DNA of 64,000 nucleotides from Streptomyces natalensis ATCC 27448 (GTDB lineage Bacteria > Actinomycetota > Actinomycetes > Streptomycetales > Streptomycetaceae): assembly GCF_000935125.1 (NCBI RefSeq), contig NZ_JRKI01000026.1, forward strand, positions 1 to 64,000, read 5' to 3'. Each line of letters starts with the position of its first letter. The first letter of the stretch is position 1. Of the stretch, positions 23,445 through 31,870 are shown piece after piece. The notes beneath the pieces were generated by a model. That model saw only the letters and a program-made list of their open reading frames with translations. It had not been told where the DNA came from and ran no database searches. The translations under genes and the position numbers were made by a program.

Positions 23445-24002
23445 TCAAGGACGCGCTGAATAGATCGTGTTGACCGCCTTGGGTACCGGACCCAGCGACC
23501 AGTAGCTGCGCAGTCCGTACAGCAGGGGGTTGGGCGACGGACCAGCCGGTGTGCTCACCTGGAACACCTCGCCGAACACGACCACGTGGTCGCCGACGAG
23601 CGCCGTCCCGGCCACCCGGCAGTCCGCAATCGTGTGGGCGCCATCGAACAGGTGCGGCCCTCCGAAGCAGGGCTCGTGCCTCCAACGGACCTGGTCGAAG
23701 CGGTCCGTGACGCGGGACGCGAACAGTTCGGCCACGGCCTCGGCCTGGTCGTGGAGCAGGTTTACCGCGAAGCTGGCAGCCCCGAGCAGGGCCGCCAACG
23801 TCGGGCTGTCCTGCTGCAGGCAGACGAGCAGGGTCGCCGGCTCGGTCGAGACGCTGGAGACCGACGAGCAGGTCGTGCCCCGGAGCGGCCCGCCGGGCTC
23901 CGAGGCCGTCACGACCGCTACGCCGGCTGGGAAGGTCGACATCAGGGTACGGAACTGCGTCGGGGTGACGGTCGGCCGGGCCGTGGTCACGGGTTCCGAC
24001 AT
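23445..24002 (-). CDS. Flavin reductase (FMN-binding split-barrel)
   Basis: A 185-residue protein from ATG 24002. Signature segments FRTLMSTFPAGVAVVTA, GTTCSSVSSVSTEPATLLVC, FAVNLLHDQAEAVAELFASR, DRFDQVRW and GDHVVVFGEVFQV mark the HpaC/flavin-reductase family. It transfers electrons from NAD(P)H to free FMN or FAD. Its position directly before the luciferase-like gene argues for a two-component monooxygenase. Confidence 0.93.
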   Translation of the reverse strand: MSEPVTTARPTVTPTQFRTLMSTFPAGVAVVTASEPGGPLRGTTCSSVSSVSTEPATLLVCLQQDSPTLAALLGAASFAVNLLHDQAEAVAELFASRVTDRFDQVRWRHEPCFGGPHLFDGAHTIADCRVAGTALVGDHVVVFGEVFQVSTPAGPSPNPLLYGLRSYWSLGPVPKAVNTIYSARP

Positions 24003-24053
24003 GGCTATCGACGCCCTTCGGTGTGGCTGTGATGGTGCGGTCGCGACTTCCGT

Positions 24054-25292
24054 TCACCAGCTGACAGGCACTTCCTCCACGCCGTATATGACCTTTCCGT
24101 CGATGAACCGCAGTTCTGCCTCCGGCACCGCGAGCCGCAGGGCCGGAAAGCGGCGTAGCAGTGCCGGGTATGCCAGCTGTAGTTCAAGCCTGGCCAGGCT
24201 CGCGCCCAGACACTGGTGCGGGCCGAAACCGAACGCCAGGTGGCGGTTGCGAGTGCGGCCCAGGTTCAGCCGGTCGGGCTGCGGGAACTCGTCGGGATCA
24301 CGGTCGGCCATGTTCGTGGCCGCGATCACGCCCTCCCCGGCGCGGATTGTCACGCCACCGATCGTGACGTCTTCGAGGGCCACCCGCCGACGCCCTGCGT
24401 GCGCGATGCTGAGCAGGCGCAGGAGTTCCTCGACCGCGCTGGATACCTGAGCCGGTTCGCCGTCGCGCACCACGGCGGCCAGCTCGGGGTCGCGCAGCAA
24501 CATCAGTGTCCCGAGGCCGATCATGTGGAAGGTGGTCTCGTTGCCGGCGGCCAGCAGCAGTTCAGCCATCGATGCGGCTTGGTCTCGCGTCAACTCGCCA
24601 GTGTGCACGCGACGTTGGACGAGTCGGCCGAGCAGGTCGTCGGTCGGCTCGGTCTCGCGCTGCCTGACGAGCTCCAGGACGTAGTCATGCATCCGGGAGA
24701 TGCTCTCCCGGGCCAGGTCGGGCGAGGAGCGGGCGTCCAGGCGGACGTTCAGGTGCTCCTCGATGAAGGCGCGGTCGGTGTAGGGGACGCCGAGCACCCG
24801 GCAGACCACCATGAAGGGCAGGGGTATCGCGTACGACTCCATCAGGTCGACTGGCCCGGTCTGCCGCGCCATCTCGTCGAGCAGGCTGTCCACGATCTCC
24901 GCCACCATCGGGCGCAGTCCTGCGGTCTGCCGTGCGCTGAACTCCCCGACCAGCATCCGCCGGTGGCGCGCGTGTTCCGGATCGTCCATCCCGACGAAGG
25001 AGGGGGAGACCTCGTTGCGGATCCGCTGGCCGGCCGAACTCGGCGGGAAGCCCGGTTGCCTCCGGTCGGAGCTGAACCGCCGGTCCGCCAGGACCGAACG
25101 GACGTCCTCGTACCGGGTGAGCAGCCAGGGATTGCTTCCGTCCCAGAGCGACACCCGGGTGATCGACTCTGTCCGGCGCAGTTGTTGAAGTTCGGCGGGC
25201 AGGTCGAACGGGCAGCCGGGGGTGCGGGTGAATGGGTATCTCGGCAGCTTCTCGCCCCGCGGGCTGACGTCGGAGAGAGGGGCGGTGGACAT
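24054..25292 (-). CDS. Cytochrome P450, tailoring (CYP105-like)
   Basis: A 412-residue P450. I use ATG 25292 (MSTAPLSDVSPRGEKLPRYP) because AGGAGA lies just upstream and the family starts here; the frame is open further. I-helix LLLAAGNETTFHMIG has the canonical Thr pair, ExxR is in EELLRLL, and the heme loop is FGFGPHQCLGASLAR with Cys near residue 360. The segments RYPFTRTPGCPFDLPAELQQ and VSPSFVGMDDPEHARHRR are typical of bacterial secondary-metabolism P450s of the CYP105 type. It probably performs a late oxidation. It sits between the regulator and the flavin genes in the operon. Confidence 0.95.
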   Translation of the reverse strand: MSTAPLSDVSPRGEKLPRYPFTRTPGCPFDLPAELQQLRRTESITRVSLWDGSNPWLLTRYEDVRSVLADRRFSSDRRQPGFPPSSAGQRIRNEVSPSFVGMDDPEHARHRRMLVGEFSARQTAGLRPMVAEIVDSLLDEMARQTGPVDLMESYAIPLPFMVVCRVLGVPYTDRAFIEEHLNVRLDARSSPDLARESISRMHDYVLELVRQRETEPTDDLLGRLVQRRVHTGELTRDQAASMAELLLAAGNETTFHMIGLGTLMLLRDPELAAVVRDGEPAQVSSAVEELLRLLSIAHAGRRRVALEDVTIGGVTIRAGEGVIAATNMADRDPDEFPQPDRLNLGRTRNRHLAFGFGPHQCLGASLARLELQLAYPALLRRFPALRLAVPEAELRFIDGKVIYGVEEVPVSW

Positions 25293-25368
25293 GTTTGTCT
25301 CCTGACCGCACGGCGGCCGGCCAGGCTGCCGCGCATGGGGGGAGGGGCTTCGGGAATGGCCGGGCCTG

Positions 25369-25848
25369 CTAGCGCTTCCGATAGCGGGCACGGAGGGCCT
25401 CGCTCGCGGCCGGGCCCGCCGTGAAGGCGTAGCCGGTGGTGTCGACGCGACGGCCGGTGGCCCGGTCGACGACGACCGGTTCGGCTTCTTCGCCGGTCGT
25501 GACGTCCACGAGGATCAGGCTGCGCTGGTCGGGCTCCAGGCGGTGATTGCCCCAAGCCGCCATGACCAGCAGGATCGGCCGGAGGGAACAGCCCAGGACA
25601 GTCGGCAGGTACTCGGTACGGGAGATGCCTCCCTGGTCGCCGTGGGGTTCCAGGATGCCGGTGTCGACCAGTGCGGCGAGCCGCTCGGTCAACACCTCAG
25701 TCGGTAGTCCGAGGTTCTCCTGGATCGCCGCGAAACTGGTGTGTCCGTCGAAGGTCTCGTGCAGGATCTCCAGCGTCCACCACTGGCCAATCTGGCCGAC
25801 CGTTCTCGCCAGGGGGCAGTCGGGAATGCGGGCAACCAAGTTCAGCAC
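25369..25848 (-). CDS. HxlR-family winged-helix regulator
   Basis: A 159-residue protein. The HxlR pattern is clear: CPLARTVGQIGQWWTLEILH...ETFDGHTSFAAIQENLGLPT, TERLAALVDTGILE and the wing SRTEYLPTVLGCSLRPIL. The N-terminal Cys near residue 11 is the redox or ligand residue conserved in many members. A C-terminal tail of about 50 residues is extra. GTG 25848 overlaps its own AGGAGG, so TTG at 25839 is a plausible start. It lies inside the biosynthetic operon 3 bp after mbtH, so it likely regulates its own operon in response to product or intermediate. Confidence 0.92.
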   Translation of the reverse strand: MLNLVARIPDCPLARTVGQIGQWWTLEILHETFDGHTSFAAIQENLGLPTEVLTERLAALVDTGILEPHGDQGGISRTEYLPTVLGCSLRPILLVMAAWGNHRLEPDQRSLILVDVTTGEEAEPVVVDRATGRRVDTTGYAFTAGPAASEALRARYRKR

Positions 25849-25851
25849 CTC

Positions 25852-26064
25852 CTAGCTGTCTGTGGTGCCGCGCAGGCTGGCGGGTCGCAGGTCGGTCCAG
25901 TTCTGCTCGACGTGTTCCAGGCAGTCCGCTCGGCTGCTCGGACCGGCGGTGATCGTCCAGCCGGCGGGAAGGTCGGAGAACGTCGGCCATATCGCGTACT
26001 GGCCTTCTCCGTTGACCAGGACGTGAAAGGAGGCGTTCTCGTCGTCGAACGGGTTCGTGCTCAC
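25852..26064 (-). CDS. mbtH: MbtH-like NRPS accessory protein
   Basis: A 70-residue protein. I start at the internal GTG 26064 (VSTNPFDDENASFHVLVNGE) because MbtH proteins begin there and GGAG is 8 bp upstream; an in-frame GTG at 26076 overlaps that site. Family signatures NPFDDE, FHVLVN, YAIWP, LPAGW and the closing W-T-D-L-R-P are all present, including the two Trp that form the adenylation-domain-binding cleft. It should activate the A domain at 20547-22313. Confidence 0.97.
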   Translation of the reverse strand: MSTNPFDDENASFHVLVNGEGQYAIWPTFSDLPAGWTITAGPSSRADCLEHVEQNWTDLRPASLRGTTDS

Positions 26065-26124
26065 AGCAGACTCCACTGTCCGATACGTTCCGGTGCGCGA
26101 CCGGTGGGGCGGGCGCTCTCGAGA

Positions 26125-26841
26125 TCACTGTGCGGGTCTACCGACGAGGTCCTCGTGGAGTCGGCCGCGCAATCGCCGCAGCTCGGCGAACGGCACGATG
26201 ATGCGGCTGATCAGGTAGGCGGCACCGGTGGTCCCGCCGGTGCCAGGCTGTTCCCCGAGCATCTTTGACATCAGGGTCAGGTGTCCCACCTTCCAGCGCC
26301 AGTACCGGTTGCCGATGTCCAGTAGATTCTCGGCGATCCGGTGGTGGACTCCGGCCTGCGGGCCGCGCCGGCAGACCTCGGCGACCGTGGTGCCGCTGTG
26401 TTCCGTCGCCGCGGCGAACGCCTCGTACAGCCTGCCCGGATGCTGATCGTCACCCAGCAGCTCGGCCAGGTAGTGGAACTGCTCCGATTCGGCTCCGCTG
26501 GCGCTGCCAAGGTACGGCCGGAATTCGGCGAAGTGCCGTACCGGCAGCTTGTCGAGAGCGGCGAGTTGTTCGAGCAGGATGCGTAACAGCTCCGCCGCCC
26601 GCTCCAACAGCTCGCTTCCCGATTCGGGGTCGCTGGGCCCGTATTCGGGGCGGAGGGCATCGACCGCAGCGTCGAGGTCGGCGGCGATCTGCTTGAGCCA
26701 CAGCTCGCTCGACTGGTGCGCGACGACGAAGAAGTGCTCGGCCAGGATGACCGAACGTTCCGCGGTGTCGGGTGTACGCGGCGCCTGTAGCGAGAGCAGG
26801 GTGTCGAGATTCAGGTAGTCCGCATAGGTCAGACTTGTCAT
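26125..26841 (-). CDS. Tryptophan 2,3-dioxygenase
   Basis: A 238-residue heme dioxygenase from ATG 26841, with GGAG 8 bp upstream and only 4 bp from the aminotransferase stop. Motifs are LTYADYLNLDTLLSLQ, EHFFVVAHQSSELWLKQI (active-site His near residue 39), HFAEFRPYLGSASGAESEQF (FRxxL...S..QF) and WRWKVGHLTLMSKMLGEQPG then TGGTTGAAYL (heme His and GTGGS/T loop). It opens the indole ring of tryptophan to N-formylkynurenine. In echinomycin and thiocoraline pathways the paralogue acts on beta-hydroxytryptophan; the same is inferred here. It is somewhat shorter than housekeeping enzymes (about 280). Confidence 0.95.
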   Translation of the reverse strand: MTSLTYADYLNLDTLLSLQAPRTPDTAERSVILAEHFFVVAHQSSELWLKQIAADLDAAVDALRPEYGPSDPESGSELLERAAELLRILLEQLAALDKLPVRHFAEFRPYLGSASGAESEQFHYLAELLGDDQHPGRLYEAFAAATEHSGTTVAEVCRRGPQAGVHHRIAENLLDIGNRYWRWKVGHLTLMSKMLGEQPGTGGTTGAAYLISRIIVPFAELRRLRGRLHEDLVGRPAQ

Positions 26842-26845
26842 CGTG

Positions 26846-28099
26846 TCACTCCGCGGCAAGGTCTCGTACGAAGTCGAGGATTCGCTTTACACCGATGTCG
26901 AGTAGTTCCGGACTGCCGCAGAAAGCGATCCGGATCAGACTCCGCGCCCACGGTGCGGAGTCGAGGGAGAGCACCCGCCCGGTGTCCCCGAGTGTGGGCC
27001 GCAGGGTGAACCCGGCTCCTGGTACAACCGCCACGCCCTTGCTGTCCAGCAGGCGCGAGGAAAACGTTTCTGCATCGAGCCCGGTCTTCCGTACGTCCAA
27101 CAGGGCGTACCAGCCGCCGGCGGGCAGCTCGGCGAGCAGTCCCGCGTCACGCAGCGGTGGGAGCAGCTCGTTGCGGTTGTGGGACACCAGCTTGGCGTTG
27201 GACTCTATGGCGGAACGGGCGTGCAGCGCGGCGATTCCCGCGTACTGCACCGGTGTCGACGGCGCGATGATGCCGGCTTCCTGGACGACCCGCATGGCAT
27301 CCGCGGTCCGGTCGTCGGCGGTGACCACATATCCCAGCCGATAGCCCGTCATGGCCGCGCTCTTCGAGAAGCTGTAGACGCTGTGTACGATCCGCTGGGC
27401 GACCGGTACGTCCCGCTCCAGCGCCGCCACAGACGTGTGTTCGCCCTCGTAGACGTAGTGCTCGTACGCCTCGTCGCTGATGACCTGCCAGCCCTGCTCG
27501 CGCGCAATCTCCAGCAGCCTGTGGACCGTGTCGGCGTCCAGGACCACTCCCGTCGGATTGGCTGGGGAGTTCAACAGCAGCACTCGGGTCCGCGGGGTCC
27601 CGGCCGCGAGGACTGCCTCCGGATCCGGACGGAAGCCGGGGCCGAGCGGGTAGAAGACCGGACGGAACCCGGCGAACAGGCTCTGCTGCAAGTGGACCGG
27701 CCAGTGGAGCTCGGGCAACAGGATCTCGGCTCCGGGCTCGACGATGGACCGCAGCAGCGCGGTCAGCCCCTGGGCCGATCCCGGGGTCACGAAGACCCGG
27801 GAGACCGCCGTGTCCAGGCCATTCTCCATGGACAGCTTCTCGACCAGGGCCTCGCGCAGCTCCAGGACGCCTTCCACGGACGTGTACTTCGTGTCGCCCC
27901 GCCGGATCGCGGCGTGCAGCGCGTCAGCCACCTCGGCCGGCGGGTCGAAGTAGGGGTCGCCGACGTGAAGCTTCACCACCTCGGTACCGGTTTCCCGCTC
28001 CCTCACCTCCGCCGCACGAAAGATCTCGTGGAGACATGACGACGGAATCGTCGCGGCGAGAGGCACCCGGTCCCTCGATTCGATCTCTGCGTTGTGCAC
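26846..28099 (-). CDS. PLP-dependent class I/II aminotransferase
   Basis: A 417-residue fold-type I enzyme from start 28099. PLP Lys lies in YSFSKSAAMTGYRLGYV near residue 244; LLNSPANPTGVVLD carries the Asn-Pro motif, ISDEAYEHYVY the ring-pairing Asp/Tyr, and LIRIAFCG the carboxylate-binding Arg. In 3-hydroxyquinaldate assembly an aminotransferase converts (hydroxy)kynurenine to an alpha-keto acid that cyclises onto the aniline nitrogen to give the quinoline ring; that is the inferred job. It is placed between the SDR and the dioxygenase, transcribed with both. Confidence 0.95.
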   Translation of the reverse strand: MHNAEIESRDRVPLAATIPSSCLHEIFRAAEVRERETGTEVVKLHVGDPYFDPPAEVADALHAAIRRGDTKYTSVEGVLELREALVEKLSMENGLDTAVSRVFVTPGSAQGLTALLRSIVEPGAEILLPELHWPVHLQQSLFAGFRPVFYPLGPGFRPDPEAVLAAGTPRTRVLLLNSPANPTGVVLDADTVHRLLEIAREQGWQVISDEAYEHYVYEGEHTSVAALERDVPVAQRIVHSVYSFSKSAAMTGYRLGYVVTADDRTADAMRVVQEAGIIAPSTPVQYAGIAALHARSAIESNAKLVSHNRNELLPPLRDAGLLAELPAGGWYALLDVRKTGLDAETFSSRLLDSKGVAVVPGAGFTLRPTLGDTGRVLSLDSAPWARSLIRIAFCGSPELLDIGVKRILDFVRDLAAE

Positions 28100-28147
28100 G
28101 ATCGTTTCACCTCCGTGTTCCTGGTAGGGCGGCGTCTGTCCGCCAAC

Positions 28148-28942
28148 TCATGCCGTACGGCCTCCATCGACGGGGATCAACGCACCGGTGACCCAGCCGG
28201 ACAGGTTCGGGTCAAGTAGGCAGCAAACCCAGCGGCCGATCTCGTGACCGTCACCGAACCGCCCCATGGGGGTCGCTGCGGAAAGGTCGTCGTGCAACTT
28301 CCGCTGCTCGGCTTCGGTCATGCCCGCATCACGCCACATCGGCGTGTCGACCGGGCCCGGCAGGATTGCGTTGACCCTCACCTGCGGTGCCAACTCCCGG
28401 GCGAGCGAGCGGGTCAGGCTGTTCAGGGCGGCCTTGCTCGCACCGTAGAAGGCGCGTCCGGGCATGGACAGGGCGCCTCCGACCGACGAGACGTTGACCA
28501 CCGAACCGCGTTTCGCCCGTAGTTGCGGAAGGGCGCAGCGGATCAGCTCGGCGGGAGCGCGCACATTGACCCGGAGCATGGTGTCGAATTCCGCGGGGTC
28601 GATTTCTTCCAGCCGGCCGAAGCGGGCGACTCCGGCGTTGTTCACGACCGCGTCGAGCTTTCCGAACCTGTCGACGGCCGCTTGGATGATTCGTTCCGCC
28701 GCGCCCGGCGCGGTGATGTCGGCCGGAACAGCGTGGAGCGCCTTTCCGACCCGCTCGGCGAGTTCGTCGAGCGGCGCCTGCCTGCGTCCAACGACCGTGA
28801 CGTCAGCTCCCGCCATGGCCACGCATTCCGCGATGCAGCTGCCGATTCCGGTCCCTGCGCCGGTCACCACCACCGATTTCCCGGTGAGGTCGGGGCCGCC
28901 CCGCCCTTCGTACCCGCTCCACTCAGGCTCGGACACTTTCAC
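28148..28942 (-). CDS. Short-chain dehydrogenase/reductase
   Basis: A 264-residue classical SDR. TGAGTGIGS (Rossmann glycine motif), VVGRR with Arg after strand 2 suggesting NADP(H), NNAGVARFG, the Ser in VVNVSSVGG, YGASK with Tyr near 165 and Lys near 169, and LPGPVDTPMW are all present. It overlaps the thioesterase gene by 20 bp. It could oxidise the beta-hydroxyl or reduce a ketone in the quinoline-forming sequence. Confidence 0.94.
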   Translation of the reverse strand: MKVSEPEWSGYEGRGGPDLTGKSVVVTGAGTGIGSCIAECVAMAGADVTVVGRRQAPLDELAERVGKALHAVPADITAPGAAERIIQAAVDRFGKLDAVVNNAGVARFGRLEEIDPAEFDTMLRVNVRAPAELIRCALPQLRAKRGSVVNVSSVGGALSMPGRAFYGASKAALNSLTRSLARELAPQVRVNAILPGPVDTPMWRDAGMTEAEQRKLHDDLSAATPMGRFGDGHEIGRWVCCLLDPNLSGWVTGALIPVDGGRTA

Positions 28943-29690
28943 ACTTCCCGGCGAGAGTGGTCATGATGTCGTCGACCAGACCGGCGGTGTCGACCTGTAG
29001 GTGGAAATGGCCACCGGGTCGCGCACACAGTGTGAGGCCTTCGTCCGTGGCCTTCGTCCACTCGCCCAGGAGCGGTCCGTTCGCCAGCGGATCCTCCGGG
29101 CTGTAGTAGCAGCGAACCGCACAGGGCAGCGGTTCGGCGTCGCACCGGGGCTGATAGGTCTCGTTCGCCATGAGATCGGACCGCAGGGCCGGCAGCACCA
29201 GGTCGCGCAGTTCCAGGTTGTCCATCAATTCCTGTTCGACTCCGCCGAGTTCACATACGGACGACCACAGGTCCTCGTCGGTGGCCAGGTGCACGTGACC
29301 GCGGCCGGCCCGCCACGGAGAGCGCGATCCGGATACGAACAGGTAGTGCGGCGGCCGATTCCGGTCGCGCAGTGCCATTGCCGTTTCGTATGCGACCAAG
29401 GCACCCAGGCTGTGTCCGAACAGCACGAGTTCGCGCGGTTCAAGCCGCATCAGCTCCGCCACAACGTGCGTACTCATTTCGGCAACGCTGGCGACCGGCG
29501 CCTCCGGCAGCCGATCTCCCCGACCGGGGTACTGCACCGCCATGAGCTGCACATCCGGCGGCAGCTCCGCACACCACGAATGGAAGCTTCCCGCCGATCC
29601 GCTGGAATGCGGAAAGCAGACCAGTCGTAACCTCGGATGCTCGACGGCGTTCAGCCGCCGAACCCATCCCCAATGATGATCACCAGTCAA
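28923..29690 (-). CDS. Type II thioesterase
   Basis: A 255-residue alpha/beta hydrolase of the GrsT/TEII group. LVCFPHSSGSAGSFHSW, MAVQYPGRGDRLPEAP, the nucleophile LVLFGHSLGALVAYE (Ser near residue 93), YYSPEDPLAN with Asp and GGHFHLQ with His complete the triad. The first codon appears to be TTG 29690. In the echinomycin route a type II thioesterase releases beta-hydroxytryptophan from the carrier; here it is the only visible release enzyme. It is the first gene of the long operon. Confidence 0.95.
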   Translation of the reverse strand: MTGDHHWGWVRRLNAVEHPRLRLVCFPHSSGSAGSFHSWCAELPPDVQLMAVQYPGRGDRLPEAPVASVAEMSTHVVAELMRLEPRELVLFGHSLGALVAYETAMALRDRNRPPHYLFVSGSRSPWRAGRGHVHLATDEDLWSSVCELGGVEQELMDNLELRDLVLPALRSDLMANETYQPRCDAEPLPCAVRCYYSPEDPLANGPLLGEWTKATDEGLTLCARPGGHFHLQVDTAGLVDDIMTTLAGKCESVRA

Positions 29691-29725
29691 GATCGCAGCC
29701 TAACTGCCCGAAAACGAAAGGTTGT

Positions 29726-29737
29726 TCACGATCGTGA
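29726..29737. promoter_or_regulatory. Palindrome upstream of the biosynthetic operon
   Basis: TCACGATCGTGA is a perfect 12-bp palindrome in the 114-bp gap (29691-29804) between the thioesterase and marR genes. It is a likely operator for one of the locus regulators. A related ACGATCG core recurs in the exporter promoter region (30306-30312). Confidence 0.5.
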
Positions 29738-29804
29738 GCGTCGCATGATTACCGGACGCCAACCGCGAATCTTTCAGCTTTCGGTCAGGCCTTCTCGACG
29801 GCGC

Positions 29805-30257
29805 TCAGTTCTGATCCGCGCCGAGGGCCTGTAGGACCAGTCGTTGCAGTTCCGCTCGTTGTTCGGTGCTGAGCCGTGCCAGGACCTCGTCGGTCGCCTG
29901 GTGGAGAATGCGCTCGCCCTGCTTGAGGGTCTCCATGCCGGCGGCGGTGATGACCAGGGCGTGGCGACGGCGGTCGCGGGGGTCGGGCTGCCGCCGGACT
30001 TGCCCGGTCCGCTCCAACTCGTCGAGGAGTTTGACCAGGTCGCTGCGGTCCATCGCGATGCGGTCGGACAGCTCACGTTGGGACAGCTCACCGTACTCGT
30101 CAAGGCACAGCAGGACGAAGTGGGCCCGCGAGGACAGCCCTTGACCGGCAAACGCGTTCTTGGCCGCGCCGCGGGCGACCCGGCCGAAGTGCGCGAGAGC
30201 GAAGACCGGCAGATGGAGGAGGACGGGCGGACGCTCGAGGGGCTCTTCGGTCGACAT
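29805..30257 (-). CDS. MarR-family transcriptional regulator
   Basis: A 150-residue protein from ATG 30257 (MSTEEPLERPPVLLHLPVFA). The winged helix is clear: LSSRAHFVLLCLDEYGELSQ, RELSDRIAMDRSDLVKLLDE, LERTGQVRRQPDPRDRRRHA and LVITAAGMETL, with the wing DPRDRR. It diverges from the exporter gene and three palindromes sit between, a textbook arrangement for ligand-relieved repression of an efflux pump. It precedes the biosynthetic operon in the same direction. Confidence 0.95.
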   Translation of the reverse strand: MSTEEPLERPPVLLHLPVFALAHFGRVARGAAKNAFAGQGLSSRAHFVLLCLDEYGELSQRELSDRIAMDRSDLVKLLDELERTGQVRRQPDPRDRRRHALVITAAGMETLKQGERILHQATDEVLARLSTEQRAELQRLVLQALGADQN

Positions 30258-30343
30258 GGTTGCAGCGTACCGCAACCATAGGTATACCTATTAATGGGAA
30301 TTCCCACGATCGCGAACTGTCAGTAGCAGCCACGGGGGCCAAG
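30258..30343. promoter_or_regulatory. marR/exporter divergent operator region with three inverted repeats
   Basis: GGTTGC-N8-GCAACC at 30258-30277, ATAGGTATACCTAT (perfect 14-bp palindrome) at 30278-30291 and TGGGAATTCCCA (perfect 12-bp palindrome) at 30295-30306 follow one another with almost no spacing. The middle one is the best MarR operator candidate. The AT-rich TATACCTATTAATG probably also holds the promoter elements. Confidence 0.8.
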
Positions 30344-31852
30344 ATGTCCATATCGACCACCAGTCCGCCCAGCCGGCCGACTCCGCAGGCCAAGGTGCCG
30401 GCTGAGGTGTGGCGGCTCGCGGGCGTCGTCATCCTCGGTTCGTTCATGACGACCCTCGGCTCGTCCCTGGTCAATGTGGGGCTCAACACCATCAGCCGGG
30501 ACTTCAAAGCGCCGCTGCCGGACGTGCAGTGGGTGACCAGCGCTTACCTGATTGCCTTCGCCGCCTCCTTACCGCTCAACGCGTGGCTGAGCCGGCGGCT
30601 CGGCGTCGGCCGTCTGTGGCTGGGCGCCCTGGTCGCCTTCACCGCGGCTTCCGCGCTGTGTGCGCCGGCGCCGAACCTGCCGGTCCTCGTCGGCCTGCGC
30701 GCCCTGCAGGGCTTGTCCGGAGCGCTGCTCGTCCCGACCGGCCAGACCCTGATCGGCCAGGCCGCAGGTCCCGAGCGGATGGGCCGGGTGCTGAACGCCA
30801 CGAAGATCGTCGTGGTGCTCGCCCCCGTCATCGGCCCGACCATCGGCGGCCTGCTCATCAGCAACCTGTCCTGGCGGTGGCTGTTCCTGGTCAACGTCCC
30901 GGTCGGCCTCCTGGCCCTGGTGCTCGGCCTGTTGCTGGTTCCCCGTGGCAAGCCCACCGCGGGCAGGCCGTTCGACCTCGGTGGCTTCGCACTGATCGCG
31001 GGCGGTCTCCCGCTGATCATCTACGGCGTCACCGTCATCGGCCGGCACCACGGAGTCATCTCCCCGCAGGTACTGGCCACCCTCCCGCTGGGGATCGTCG
31101 CGCTCGTCCTGTTCATCTGGCGCAGCCTCACCGTCGCCACCCCCGTGCTCGACCTGCGGCTGTTCGCCAACCGCATCTACACGGCCGCGACCTCCTCGGT
31201 GTTCCTGACCGGGGCCGCCCTGCTGGGGACAATGATCCTTTTCCCGCTGTACTTCCAGCTCATCCGGCACCAGAGCGTGATCCACACCGGTCTGCTGATG
31301 CTCGGGATCGGCGGCGGCACCGCGCTGTCGATGCCCTTCGGCGGCCCGGCCACCGACCGGATCGGCGGCGGGATCGTCACCCTCTTCGGCCTGACCACAA
31401 GTCTTGTCGGCGTGCTGCCACTGGTCTTCCTCGATGCCCACGCCAGTTTCGTCGTGATCGAAGCCCTCCAGGCCGTCACCGGATTCGGCCTCGGGCTCTC
31501 AACCATGCCCGCGCTGTCCGTCGCCTACGCCACCGTGCCGCGCGACCGGCTCCCCGATGCCACCTCGGAAGCCAACATCATCCAACGTCTCGGGGGCTCG
31601 GTCGGCAGCGTGATGCTCGTCCTGATCCTCGAGAAGGACGGTGCAGCCACGATCGGCGCGTTCCACACGGCCTGCCTCTGCCTGGCCGGGGCCATCTTCC
31701 TCGCGGTAGTCCTGGCGACCTGGCTGACGATCGAGGAACGGCGACGACGGCGCCACCAGCAGGCCCCGCAGCGGCATCGGCACCGTGCGGACCGGCCCAG
31801 GTCCGCCTCCCTCCGCGGGTGCATGGCGCCAACCGGCAGGCACCGGAGGTAG
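30344..31852 (+). CDS. DHA2-type MFS multidrug/product exporter
   Basis: A 502-residue transporter from ATG 30344. Fourteen hydrophobic helices can be followed, starting LAGVVILGSFMTTLGSSLVN. Motif A is degenerate (LSRRLGVGRLW) and motif C-like glycines lie in VLAPVIGPTIGGLLI. The C-terminus is very Arg/His rich. It is the natural exporter and self-resistance gene for the product of the neighbouring operon, and the divergent marR supports inducible expression. Confidence 0.93.
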   Translation: MSISTTSPPSRPTPQAKVPAEVWRLAGVVILGSFMTTLGSSLVNVGLNTISRDFKAPLPDVQWVTSAYLIAFAASLPLNAWLSRRLGVGRLWLGALVAFTAASALCAPAPNLPVLVGLRALQGLSGALLVPTGQTLIGQAAGPERMGRVLNATKIVVVLAPVIGPTIGGLLISNLSWRWLFLVNVPVGLLALVLGLLLVPRGKPTAGRPFDLGGFALIAGGLPLIIYGVTVIGRHHGVISPQVLATLPLGIVALVLFIWRSLTVATPVLDLRLFANRIYTAATSSVFLTGAALLGTMILFPLYFQLIRHQSVIHTGLLMLGIGGGTALSMPFGGPATDRIGGGIVTLFGLTTSLVGVLPLVFLDAHASFVVIEALQAVTGFGLGLSTMPALSVAYATVPRDRLPDATSEANIIQRLGGSVGSVMLVLILEKDGAATIGAFHTACLCLAGAIFLAVVLATWLTIEERRRRRHQQAPQRHRHRADRPRSASLRGCMAPTGRHRR

Positions 31853-31870
31853 TCCACGTCCAGACGTTGA

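Noticed and set aside
22305..23459. 384-codon plus-strand frame opposite the luciferase-like gene
   Set aside because: No motifs and improbable composition. The minus strand is a clear LLM monooxygenase.
26125..26841. Primary kynurenine-pathway dioxygenase
   Set aside because: It is embedded in an operon with A-PCP, MbtH, P450 and TEII genes, with no kynureninase or formamidase beside it, so a secondary-metabolic role fits better.
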